Counted from the first letter of the stretch, positions 1 to 8,404 are shown. The stretch: DNA of 12,171 nucleotides from Bacteroidales bacterium (GCA_030600625.1 JAUVLS010000019.1:1-12171); one strand, 5' to 3'. Numbers and translations: made by a program. The notes: generated by a model not told the origin, from the letters alone.

Positions 1-1264
1 CGGAACAGAATACTCAGTACAAAAGAGGAATGGCGAAAAATTCCCTGTGTTAATATATTCAAGCCCGATAATTGAAGATGATCAAGTTTTGGGTTTACGG
101 GGAATTATTGTTGATATTACCAATAGCAAAAAAACAGAACAGGAAATTCAGAAACTTTCAATAGCTGTTGAACAGAGCTCAAATACAATAGTAATTACCG
201 ATACCGATGGAAATATTGAATATGTAAATCCTAAATTTGAGGATTTGACTGGTTATTCAATTAAGGAAGCTTTAGGATTAAACCCGAGAATACTAAATAC
301 TGGGACACAACCCAAAGAATATTACACAAATTTATGGCAAACAATAACAGCAGGAAAAACATGGAAAGGAGAGTTTCATAATAAGAAAAAAAATGGAGAT
401 TATTTTTGGGAAAATGTTACTATTACACCAATAAAAGATAATGAAGGCAAGGTAGTTAATTATCTTGCGATAAAAGAAGATATTACCGAACGCAAAAAAG
501 CCGAACAGGAACTAATAGAAAGTGAAGTTAAACTGAAAGAAAGTAATAAAACAAAAGACAAATTTTTCTCAATTATCGCACACGACCTAAAAAGTCCGTT
601 TACTTCGTTGCTTGGTTTTTCTGAATTATTGATTAATAATTATGATGAGTATGATGCACATCAACATAAGGAATTTATTGGTATTATACATCAGGGAGTA
701 CAAAACACACATAAATTACTTGAAAATTTACTTCTTTGGTCACGTGCCCACAGCGGAGTTGTTGATTACAAACCTGAAAAAGAAAACTTGTATTTATTAA
801 CTATTGAAACTATTGAGCTTTTAGCTCAGGCAGCTGTGGACAAATCAATAAACTTAGGAAATGAAATATCACAGAATATTTGTGTTACCGCAGATAAAAA
901 TATGCTATTAACTATTTTACGGAATTTAATTTCAAATGCAGTAAAATTTACACCAAAAGGAGGAGACATTCTAATTGGGGCGCGTACAATTACAAAGGAA
1001 TCCAATAAAAGTTATACGGAAATTAGTGTAAAAGATAATGGAGTCGGTATTCCACCCGAAATACAATCAGGATTATTTAAAATAACAGAAAACATTTCGA
1101 CAGAAGGAACAGAAAAAGAACAAGGAACAGGATTAGGCTTAATTCTGTGTAAAGAGTTTGTTGAAAAGCACGGTGGTAAAATTTGGGTAGAAAGTAAAGT
1201 TGGGAACCTGCCTGACGGCAAGGCAGGCGGTAGTGAATTTAAATTTACAATTCCTCTTGTTTGA
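1..1264 (+). CDS. PAS-domain sensor histidine kinase (5' end missing)
   Basis: A sensor kinase that would autophosphorylate on His and pass the phosphate to a response regulator not present here. The frame is open from base 2 to the left edge, so the gene starts upstream; the GTG at base 47 lies inside a PAS/PAC domain and is not the start. Numbering from the codon at base 2: tail of one PAS/PAC domain (to about residue 45), a complete PAS domain (about 50-163) ending in the typical DITERKKAE linker, then a HisKA H-box (FFSIIAHDLKSPF, phospho-acceptor His194). The HATPase domain follows with N-box Asn312 (NLISNAVKF), G1 DNGVGIP (about 345) and G2 GTGLGL (about 375). No membrane segment or receiver domain is visible in this part, so a cytoplasmic or hybrid N-terminus cannot be judged. 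An eight-residue insertion (LPDGKAGG, about 403-410) near the C-terminus is encoded by a palindrome. Ligand and target are unknown. Confidence 0.93.
   Translation, partial: GTEYSVQKRNGEKFPVLIYSSPIIEDDQVLGLRGIIVDITNSKKTEQEIQKLSIAVEQSSNTIVITDTDGNIEYVNPKFEDLTGYSIKEALGLNPRILNTGTQPKEYYTNLWQTITAGKTWKGEFHNKKKNGDYFWENVTITPIKDNEGKVVNYLAIKEDITERKKAEQELIESEVKLKESNKTKDKFFSIIAHDLKSPFTSLLGFSELLINNYDEYDAHQHKEFIGIIHQGVQNTHKLLENLLLWSRAHSGVVDYKPEKENLYLLTIETIELLAQAAVDKSINLGNEISQNICVTADKNMLLTILRNLISNAVKFTPKGGDILIGARTITKESNKSYTEISVKDNGVGIPPEIQSGLFKITENISTEGTEKEQGTGLGLILCKEFVEKHGGKIWVESKVGNLPDGKAGGSEFKFTIPLV
1207..1230 (+). repeat. In-frame palindromic insertion inside the kinase gene
   Basis: Arms CCTGCCT (1207-1213) and AGGCAGG (1221-1227) are perfect inverted complements around a 7-base loop. 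The segment is strongly GC-rich in an AT-rich gene. It is 24 bases long, keeps the frame and encodes LPDGKAGG. Without it the protein would read VESKVGN-GSEFKFTIP, the usual end of a HATPase domain. This looks like a small mobile palindromic element translated in place, as described for Rickettsia palindromic elements. Dispersal elsewhere in the genome is inferred, since only one copy is in this window. Confidence 0.6.
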
Positions 1265-1273
1265 TTATCTGTT

Positions 1274-1296
1274 TTACATAATTATTTATTATGTAA
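1274..1296 (+). terminator. AT-rich hairpin after the kinase gene
   Basis: A perfect 9-bp stem (TTACATAAT / ATTATGTAA) with a TATTT loop begins 9 bases after the kinase stop codon. It has no following T-tract and little GC, so it may be a 3'-end stabilising hairpin or a weak terminator rather than a classic intrinsic one. Confidence 0.35.
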
Positions 1297-1473
1297 TACG
1301 ATATTAAATTCAACAATCAAAAAAAATAAGAATTATGTTTGAATTAAATTAGAAGAAATCTAAATAAGGAAAAAGGTTATTAAATACTCAAATGCCTGAA
1401 AGTCTTTATTGATGGTATTTTGAATTGTTTTCTCCTCCTAATTTGTTGTTAATAAAAGGTTTGTTGGTAATTT

Positions 1474-1509
1474 TAGTTTTGTAAATTGATGAACTTCTTT
1501 TTACTTTTA
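1474..1509 (+). promoter_or_regulatory. Candidate Bacteroidetes-type promoter(s) for the heme-copper operon
   Basis: Two overlapping possibilities lie in the otherwise featureless 297-base gap after the kinase. TAGTTTTG (1474-1481) matches the TAnnTTTG -7 element exactly but has no TTTG at the right distance. Alternatively TTTG (1478-1481) is followed after 20 bases by TACTTTTA (1502-1509), which has correct spacing and one mismatch. No clear FNR/CRP-type dyad was found in the gap. Confidence 0.3.
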
Positions 1510-1552
1510 TTTGTTTAAAAATAAAATTATACTCAAATATTAACAAAAAATT

Positions 1553-1557
1553 GGAGG
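1553..1557 (+). promoter_or_regulatory. Shine-Dalgarno sequence of the subunit II gene
   Basis: GGAGG stands four bases before the ATG at 1562. It fixes that start over the internal Met6. It is the only gene in the window with such a strong site; the others have A/T-rich leaders typical of Bacteroidetes. Confidence 0.65.
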
Positions 1558-1561
1558 TTAC

Positions 1562-2122
1562 ATGGTCGATTCAAGTATGGTCCTTTGGGGACAAACAATC
1601 GCTTACACAATTTATTGCCTGGTAATATTACTGGTAATGGGGTGGTTTGCTTATAAAATCACAAAAACCGGAAAAAGTAATAAAGTTAGGCCGGCATTAT
1701 TTTATACATTTGTGGGGTTTTTAACTGTGCTTGGGGTTTCTTTGCACATTATTACTTTCAACACTATTCCGTGGACTCCTGTTGACCTAAACAGGGCGGA
1801 TTATAATCCTGATAAGACATTTGATATTACAGTAGAAAATCATGAATTTTTTCTACCTGCAGAAAAACTGGTAATCGATTGTAATGATCTTGTTTTGTTT
1901 GATGTTACTTCAAACGATTTAACTTATGGATTTGGTGTATTTCGGGCAGATAACAGTATGATGTTTCAAATGCAGGTTGTACCGGGACATCGAAATGATA
2001 TTCTGTGGCGATTCGATAAACCAGGTAAATACACTATTCGTTCTACCGAATATTCCGGACCACGGGGAATATTTATGATTTTGGAGGATGTTGTTGAAGT
2101 TTTGCCCTGTGAAGGATCATAA
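1562..2122 (+). CDS. Heme-copper oxidoreductase subunit II (COX2-like, CuA site lost)
   Basis: Membrane-anchored subunit II that docks on the catalytic subunit encoded 32 bases downstream. Two N-terminal membrane helices (about 13-33 and 47-66) precede a cupredoxin domain (about 85-181) on the outer side of the membrane. The fold signature is recognisable (VENHEFFLPA; PGKYTIRSTEYSGPRGIFM), but the copper-A ligands are replaced: the DVxHSF-type His is Tyr122, the two Cys are Ser161 and Ser165, and the second His is Gly169. Glu163 and Met172 remain. It therefore cannot bind a normal binuclear CuA centre, as in quinol oxidases and some NO reductases. At 186 residues it is near the usual length of a short subunit II. 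No cytochrome c gene is adjacent, so the electron donor (quinol or a separate c-type cytochrome) is open. Confidence 0.85.
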   Translation: MVDSSMVLWGQTIAYTIYCLVILLVMGWFAYKITKTGKSNKVRPALFYTFVGFLTVLGVSLHIITFNTIPWTPVDLNRADYNPDKTFDITVENHEFFLPAEKLVIDCNDLVLFDVTSNDLTYGFGVFRADNSMMFQMQVVPGHRNDILWRFDKPGKYTIRSTEYSGPRGIFMILEDVVEVLPCEGS

Positions 2123-2154
2123 TTAAATCTTTGTTAAACTTAAATTGAAAATAT

Positions 2155-3777
2155 ATGTCATTTAAAAATACATTTATGAATGGAGCCGAAGGTTTATTTA
2201 AGCCCGACTCCTTAACACAAATCCAAAAAATTGTATTGCGCTTTGTTGTTGTGGGACTTGTATTTTACGGTTTTGCAGTAATTGAAGGTATGATCATGCG
2301 GATTTATGCAGTAGATCCAATACCATTTATAAGTACAGATCAGTATTTTGCGATTCTTACAGCTCATCCATTGGTGGGGATATTTGGTTCCACTTATGCT
2401 CTTGTGTTTGGTGCATTTCTATTTCTTACACCATACTTAATGAAAAAACCTTTGTATAGTGTTAAACTTGCTAATTGGGCATTAATATTACTTACGTCAG
2501 GAACACTTCTTTTCTGGTTAGCCGGATTTATTTCTCATTATGCACCTTTATATACTTTATATTGGCCTTTACCTGCAGATTTTAGTCAATTTAGTGTTTG
2601 GGGAGGAACATTCTTTATTGCAGGTATAGCTATTTTAATGGTAGGAACATTGTTTTTTATTATTAATATTTTTAAAACTATTGTATATACACCCGAGGGT
2701 TGGGAAAAACAACCATCAGCAGCGCTTCTGGGTTCTGCAATCGGTTATACCGGTTTAAAGAATATGTTTGCTAAAAAAGAGAATAAAAAAGAACATCTTG
2801 TTCCTCTGCCTGTTGCTGCAATAGCTCGTGGTACTGTCGATATGGTTTTAAATACCGGTATTATTTTATTTACAGGAGTGCTTATTCTTGTTTTTATGGT
2901 AGGTCATATTCTTGGTTTTGATTTAAAGGAAACCGCTATTGACGCTTTATTGTATAAAAACTGGTTTTGGTGGGGATTGGATTTAATAGCTGATGGTTTG
3001 GTACTTATATTTGTTGCAGGAACATGGTATTTGCTTGCAGTGATGATTACGGGTAAAAAGCTTTTTATGCAAAATATTGCTAGAGCAGCTTTATTACTTG
3101 AACTTGTAGTATCGTGGACAGTTTGGTCGCACCACTTATTATCAGATCAGGCACAACCAGCTATATTAAAAGTAGTGTCAGGAGAACTTGTAACAGCATT
3201 TGAGCTAATTACACAAGGTCTAGCATTCTTTATAGTGTTGGCAACTCTATGGTCTGCAAGACCGTTAAAAATGACAAATCCTTTAAAATTCTTATTGGGT
3301 GGTTTATTAGGATTTGCTTTGGCAGTACCTGCAGGTATTATGCAAGCTGATGTTGGATTAAACAGGATATTGCACAATACACAATGGATTATTGGTCCTC
3401 ACGTTCACGTAGCTATCCTTATTGGTTTAACCATGACATTATATGCTGCGATATATATCTTATTCCCGATAGTTACTAATGGAGCAAAATTTTATAGCCA
3501 AAAGTTGGCTAATATTCATTTCTGGTTTCATTTATTAGGTGGAATTGGAATGGGAGCATTTATGGGAATGGCCGGATTAAACGGAATGTTACGAAGAACA
3601 CTTTATATTGATGGTGAATTTAATACATATATGATATTAGCTGCACTATCAGGTTCTTTGCTTTTAATATCATTTTTAGTTTTCTTTTATAACATTGTAA
3701 TGAGTGTTGGCTTGAAAGGTGTTATTGGAATATTTTCGCCTTCTAAGCTGGAAACTAAAGAGTTACTGCCAGAATAA
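2155..3777 (+). CDS. Variant heme-copper oxidoreductase subunit I, probable NO reductase
   Basis: Multi-helix integral membrane catalytic subunit (540 residues) of the heme-copper superfamily. Visible ligands: His71 (TAHPLVG, low-spin heme), His326-His327 (WSHH, copper-B) and the HNTQWIIGPHVH block with His407, His416 (high-spin heme) and His418 (low-spin heme). The helix-VI motif that reads HPxVY in oxygen reductases and HLWVEG in NorB reads DLIADG here. Asp276 therefore replaces a copper-B His, and Asp280 sits where the cross-linked Tyr or NorB Glu211 would be. Glu350 (TAFE, 23 residues after the HH pair) lies close to the NorB Glu280 position. The active-site Tyr is absent, which argues against O2 reduction; two acids near the metal site favour NO reduction to N2O. 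It forms an operon with the CuA-less subunit II and ends at a strong terminator. General annotation would be cytochrome c oxidase/cbb3-type subunit I; NO reduction is inference. Confidence 0.85.
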   Translation: MSFKNTFMNGAEGLFKPDSLTQIQKIVLRFVVVGLVFYGFAVIEGMIMRIYAVDPIPFISTDQYFAILTAHPLVGIFGSTYALVFGAFLFLTPYLMKKPLYSVKLANWALILLTSGTLLFWLAGFISHYAPLYTLYWPLPADFSQFSVWGGTFFIAGIAILMVGTLFFIINIFKTIVYTPEGWEKQPSAALLGSAIGYTGLKNMFAKKENKKEHLVPLPVAAIARGTVDMVLNTGIILFTGVLILVFMVGHILGFDLKETAIDALLYKNWFWWGLDLIADGLVLIFVAGTWYLLAVMITGKKLFMQNIARAALLLELVVSWTVWSHHLLSDQAQPAILKVVSGELVTAFELITQGLAFFIVLATLWSARPLKMTNPLKFLLGGLLGFALAVPAGIMQADVGLNRILHNTQWIIGPHVHVAILIGLTMTLYAAIYILFPIVTNGAKFYSQKLANIHFWFHLLGGIGMGAFMGMAGLNGMLRRTLYIDGEFNTYMILAALSGSLLLISFLVFFYNIVMSVGLKGVIGIFSPSKLETKELLPE

Positions 3778-3800
3778 TTATAATTTTTTTTATATCAAGT

Positions 3801-3840
3801 ACAAGAGGCCGTTTTATTTTAAGACGGCCTCTTGTTATTT
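3801..3840 (+). terminator. Intrinsic terminator of the heme-copper operon
   Basis: A perfect 12-bp stem (ACAAGAGGCCGT at 3801-3812, ACGGCCTCTTGT at 3824-3835) encloses the loop TTTATTTTAAG. A T-rich tail follows (TTATTTT), and AT-rich sequence precedes it, so it could also act on the other strand. It lies 23 bases after the subunit I stop. Confidence 0.85.
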
Positions 3841-3858
3841 TGAAAGAGAAGAAAAACA

Positions 3859-3889
3859 TTTTTTAAATAAAAGTAAATACGTACTTTTG
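3859..3889 (+). promoter_or_regulatory. Candidate promoter of the ABC-F gene
   Basis: TACTTTTG (3882-3889) matches the Bacteroidetes -7 element TAnnTTTG exactly. A T-run (3859-3864) lies at about the right distance for the -33 element but lacks the G. It sits just downstream of a terminator and about 50 bases upstream of the ABC-F start, where a promoter is expected. Confidence 0.5.
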
Positions 3890-3920
3890 CCAACCTTTTT
3901 AAACAATCTTATTTTATTGA

Positions 3921-5558
<1,638 letters not shown>

Positions 5559-5579
5559 TAAAATGATTATATTTGAGGT

Positions 5580-5870
5580 ATGATTACAAAGAATGACATA
5601 TTATCTAAACTGAGAGAGTTAAAACCAATACTCAATAAAGACTATGCAGTTAAGGAAATAGGATTATTTGGTTCTTTTGCTGACGATTCATACAATGAAA
5701 ATAGCGACATTGATTTACTTGTAGAATTAGAAAGACCTATTGGTTGGAAATTTTTTTCACTTGAATTATATCTTGAGAAAATATTTGGCCGGAAAATAGA
5801 TTTGGTTACCAAAAACGCTCTCAAAGACCAAATTAAAGACAGTATATTAAAACAAGTCAATTACGTGTAG
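5580..5870 (+). CDS. mntA: MntA-type nucleotidyltransferase antitoxin
   Basis: Small minimal nucleotidyltransferase (96 residues). The motif GSFADDSYNENSDIDLL carries the Gly-Ser pair (31-32) and the two metal-binding Asp (43 and 45); the third Asp is probably Asp74 (RKIDLV). All catalytic residues are intact. In studied MntA-HepT pairs this protein neutralises the HEPN toxin by adding AMP groups to a Tyr near the toxin's active site. The stop codon TAG is immediately followed by the GTG start of the hepT-like gene with no spacer, so translation is probably coupled. It starts 21 bases after the ABC-F gene, with GAGG only one base before the ATG. Confidence 0.9.
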   Translation: MITKNDILSKLRELKPILNKDYAVKEIGLFGSFADDSYNENSDIDLLVELERPIGWKFFSLELYLEKIFGRKIDLVTKNALKDQIKDSILKQVNYV

Positions 5871-6218
5871 GTGAAAAAAGAGAATCGAACATATCGAATG
5901 TATCTTGAGGATATTTTGACAGCTATAAATCGTATCTCTGAATATATTGATAACTATACGTTTATTGACTTTAAAAGAGATTATAAAACAGTTGACGCTG
6001 TAATCAGAAATTTCGAGATAATTGGTGAAGCTTCAAAGAATTTACCTGAAGAAATTAAAGAAAAATATTCAGAGGTTCCTTGGGCTGAGATGTATTTATT
6101 AAGAAACAAAGTATCTCATGAATATTTTGGCGTTGACTATGAAATAATTTGGGATGTAGCAACAAATTATTTACCAGAGAATAAATTTCAGATAGAAAAT
6201 ATATTGAATTTACTATAA
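5871..6218 (+). CDS. hepT: HepT-type HEPN ribonuclease toxin (DUF86)
   Basis: HEPN-domain protein (115 residues), the toxin partner of the preceding gene; family members cleave RNA as dimers. The Rx4HxY motif is intact: Arg78, His83 and Tyr85 (RNKVSHEY). By analogy with the Shewanella system, Tyr85 would be the residue modified by the antitoxin. The start is a GTG that directly abuts the upstream stop codon. It is preferred because the usual short N-terminal helix of the family is then complete; the next Met (residue 10) would cut into it. The 3' end converges on the minus-strand protease gene with only 5 bases between stop codons and no terminator hairpin visible. Confidence 0.9.
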   Translation: MKKENRTYRMYLEDILTAINRISEYIDNYTFIDFKRDYKTVDAVIRNFEIIGEASKNLPEEIKEKYSEVPWAEMYLLRNKVSHEYFGVDYEIIWDVATNYLPENKFQIENILNLL

Positions 6219-6223
6219 GTAGT

Positions 6224-6928
6224 TTATAACACAAAACTCATTATAAGCCCCGGCAAATTTCCTGTCATGTGAATAATAATTGCAGGTAAAATGCTTTTAT
6301 GCTTTTCCTGAAAATATCCTGCGACAAATCCTAATGTTGTTGCAAAAATAACTATTCTAAAAATCATAGGCCCACTTGTATTACTTGTTAATAAAATTAA
6401 GTGTGCTAATCCGAAAAGCACGCCACTTAATAATACAGGCATACTAACAAAAATATTTTTACTAAAACGAAAGCCAATCGATTTTAATGGTTCAAAGAAA
6501 TTCTGGGTAAATCCCCTGAATAAAAATTCTTCGCAAATACTGGCATATAAAAATACAAAGAAGAAAAATTGTAATGGACTAAAACCGGCAATTCCTGTAT
6601 GTCCATTTCCTGATGGATCAATCTGAAATCCGAAAATTTCCAAAATTATTGTAACCAGAATATGCGCAAATATGGTTGCTGTTATTGCAATTAATATCCC
6701 ATAGATATAATATTTGAACTTAACTTTTTGAAATTGGAATTTAAGAATATCATTCTTTATATAAATATAAATAATAATCAATGAAACCACTAACATTGTA
6801 GTATGTGTAAGGAATGATTCCGGTATGAACTCACTATTAATGTGAAAAATACGTGAAGCAATAGCACCTAATCCGAAAATAATAATGGTTAGGAAAATGC
6901 CCGATATTAGATTTGTTGTTTTGTTCAT
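6224..6928 (-). CDS. CPBP-family intramembrane glutamic protease (CAAX/Abi)
   Basis: Integral membrane protein of 234 residues with about seven or eight hydrophobic segments. It carries the family's conserved motifs: EExxxR (Glu133, Glu134, Arg138 in CEEFLFRGF), FxxxH (Phe172-His176 in FGLAH) and HxxxN (His220-Asn224 in HMTGN). These form the glutamate/histidine active site of Rce1-like proteases. Bacterial members include bacteriocin-immunity and abortive-infection-associated proteins, but many have no known substrate. It is transcribed towards hepT and diverges from perR; its upstream side contains the hairpin cluster. No lipidation or signal motif beyond the first membrane helix is seen. 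Confidence 0.9.
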   Translation of the reverse strand: MNKTTNLISGIFLTIIIFGLGAIASRIFHINSEFIPESFLTHTTMLVVSLIIIYIYIKNDILKFQFQKVKFKYYIYGILIAITATIFAHILVTIILEIFGFQIDPSGNGHTGIAGFSPLQFFFFVFLYASICEEFLFRGFTQNFFEPLKSIGFRFSKNIFVSMPVLLSGVLFGLAHLILLTSNTSGPMIFRIVIFATTLGFVAGYFQEKHKSILPAIIIHMTGNLPGLIMSFVL

Positions 6929-6963
6929 ATCTGTTTATGTTTTTAATAATTGGATTAAAAATA

Positions 6964-7041
6964 ATTGCGTAGCAATGATATTATGGTAGAAAATTACCGT
7001 AAATAATTTTAAAGCAGCATAGCTGCGATAGTATTCTATCG
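6964..7041. repeat. Cluster of four small hairpins between the CPBP and perR genes
   Basis: Four consecutive palindromes lie within 78 bases: ATTGC/GCAAT (6964-6976), TTATGGTA/TACCGTAA with one wobble (6981-7002), GCAGC/GCTGC (7014-7026) and CGATAG/CTATCG (7026-7041). The last two are tightly abutted, and this part is richer in G+C than its surroundings. It could be an interspersed palindromic repeat, a structured leader of the CPBP gene (it lies 36-113 bases upstream of that start) or a protein-binding region. The remainder of the gap (7042-7185) is AT-rich with nothing recognisable. Confidence 0.5.
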
Positions 7042-7185
7042 TCCATGCAGGACTCATTCCTTGTCAATAATCATAATTAATATAATGATGTTTCGATATA
7101 AATTTAATAAAAAACTACTACTAAAAACAAAATCTTTTTAATAATTTAAAATTTATATTCTGTGAACATTTTGTAACTGTATTTG

Positions 7186-7225
7186 TTCTTAAATAAGAAT
7201 AGTTATTAACTAATAGTATTTATTA
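7186..7225 (+). promoter_or_regulatory. Candidate PerR/Fur-type operators upstream of perR
   Basis: Two AT-rich dyads occur just before the perR start: TTCTTA-AA-TAAGAA (7186-7199) and a 15-base TAATA...TATTA dyad (7211-7225) that ends at the ATG and has the 7-1-7 size of a Fur-family box. Autoregulation would be normal for this family. In such AT-rich DNA these may be chance, and neither matches the Bacillus PerR box closely. Confidence 0.3.
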
Positions 7226-7642
7226 ATGGAATTTGGTGAAATAAGAAATATATTAATTGATAAAGGATTAAAAGTAACTCCTCAACGATTAGCAGTTTTA
7301 GAGGCAGTAATTGAGTTAGGTAATCATCCTTCAGCCGAAAAGGTGATAGAATTCATCAAGTCAAATCACCCAAATATAGCGGTTGGTACAGTGTACAAAA
7401 CGCTTGAAACTTATGTCGAAAAAGGGATTATTAAAAAGGTAAAAACAGATAGAGACATTATGCGTTATGATGCTGTTTTAGATAAACACCATCATTTATA
7501 TTGTTTAGAATCGAACAAGATAGAAGATTATTATGATGATGATTTGAACAAAATAATAGAAGACTATTTCAAGAAAAATGAAATTAAAAATTTTAAAATA
7601 GAAGATGTCAAATTACAAATTATAGGAAATTTTTTAAATTAA
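7226..7642 (+). CDS. perR: PerR-like Fur-family regulator lacking the structural zinc cysteines
   Basis: Cytoplasmic winged-helix metalloregulator (138 residues). The DNA-binding half contains the family's VTPQRLAVLEAV (17-28) and NIAVGTVYKTL (50-60). Aligned by eye to Bacillus PerR, the metal-sensing residues are all present: His34 (HPSAE), Asp82 (RYD), His88 and His90 (HHH) and Asp101. Asp rather than Glu at the RYD position favours PerR over Fur. The structural Cys4 zinc site is missing: Cys93 is the only cysteine, the second Cys of the first pair is Ser96, and the C-terminal CxxC is absent. The ATG is chosen because it begins the standard N-terminal helix; no ribosome-binding site precedes it. 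The peroxiredoxin gene follows after 22 bases, which supports a role in peroxide sensing. Confidence 0.85.
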   Translation: MEFGEIRNILIDKGLKVTPQRLAVLEAVIELGNHPSAEKVIEFIKSNHPNIAVGTVYKTLETYVEKGIIKKVKTDRDIMRYDAVLDKHHHLYCLESNKIEDYYDDDLNKIIEDYFKKNEIKNFKIEDVKLQIIGNFLN

Positions 7643-7664
7643 TATTAACAAAAAACTTAAAAAA

Positions 7665-8381
7665 ATGGAAGAAAAATTAGAACAACAAGAAGTAATTTCA
7701 ATGCCACGTATTGGTGATGCTGCACCGGAATTTAAGGCAGTAACAACTCAGGGCGAAATAAATTTTCCATCAGATTATAAAGGAAAATGGACAATATTAT
7801 TTAGTCACCCTGCAGATTTTACACCGGTTTGTACCTCGGAGTTTATGACATTTGCTAGTATGGAAAAGCAATTTAACGAAGCAAATTGTGATCTTATAGG
7901 TTTATCAATTGATGGATTATATAGCCATATTGCATGGTTGCGTACCATTAAAGAAAAAATTGAGTATAAAGGAATGAAGGATATTGAAGTTAAATTCCCT
8001 TTAATTGAAGATATCAAAATGGATGTAGCCAAGAAATATGGTATGATTCAACCTAACGAAGATAGTACAAAAGCAGTAAGGGCTGTATTTTTTATCGATC
8101 CTAAAGGAATTATTCGTGCAATTATTTATTATCCATTAAGCTTAGGTCGTAATTTCGATGAGCTTTACAGGGCTCTTATTGCTATGCAAACATCAGATGA
8201 ATTTGGAGTAGCTACACCGGCTGACTGGCGTCCTGGCGATGATGTAATTGTATCACCTGCAGGATCATGTGGAATGGCAGAGGAGCGTATGGAAAGTAAG
8301 GATATGAAATGTGAAGACTGGTTTTTTTGTACTAAGAAATTAGATAAAGATGAAGTAATGAAGAAAGTTCTGAAAAAATAA
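7665..8381 (+). CDS. Peroxiredoxin, Prx6 family (archaeal type)
   Basis: Thiol peroxidase (238 residues) that reduces hydrogen peroxide or organic peroxides in the cytoplasm. The active site PADFTPVCTSEF gives peroxidatic Cys56 with Thr53 and Pro54, and Arg139 is the partner Arg. The long C-terminal arm with CEDWFFC (Cys216, Cys222) plus Cys202 resembles the archaeal Aeropyrum-type enzyme, where the equivalent pair takes part in resolving the oxidised Cys. It therefore looks like a Prx6 enzyme with resolving cysteines, not a typical AhpC. A shorter start at Met13 (base 7701) would begin right at the conserved MPRIGDAAPEF segment; the longer ATG is kept because it follows a normal A-rich leader. 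It is probably co-transcribed with perR and controlled by it. Confidence 0.92.
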   Translation: MEEKLEQQEVISMPRIGDAAPEFKAVTTQGEINFPSDYKGKWTILFSHPADFTPVCTSEFMTFASMEKQFNEANCDLIGLSIDGLYSHIAWLRTIKEKIEYKGMKDIEVKFPLIEDIKMDVAKKYGMIQPNEDSTKAVRAVFFIDPKGIIRAIIYYPLSLGRNFDELYRALIAMQTSDEFGVATPADWRPGDDVIVSPAGSCGMAEERMESKDMKCEDWFFCTKKLDKDEVMKKVLKK

Positions 8382-8404
8382 CTTTTTAAAGAAAATTGTT
8401 CTAA

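Noticed and set aside
47..49. GTG as the start of the histidine kinase
   Set aside because: The frame stays open to the window edge and the upstream codons continue the PAS/PAC domain, so the gene is cut by the window instead.
1012..1221. Minus-strand open frame opposite the kinase
   Set aside because: Antisense to the conserved HATPase domain and lacking any family motif.
1265..1561. FNR/CRP-like or NO-responsive operator upstream of the heme-copper operon
   Set aside because: No TTGAT-N4-ATCAA-like dyad was found; scattered TTGAT half-sites are not paired.
7066..7096. ATCAT/ATGAT dyad in the CPBP-perR gap
   Set aside because: Short AT-only arms in a very AT-rich stretch; no better than chance.
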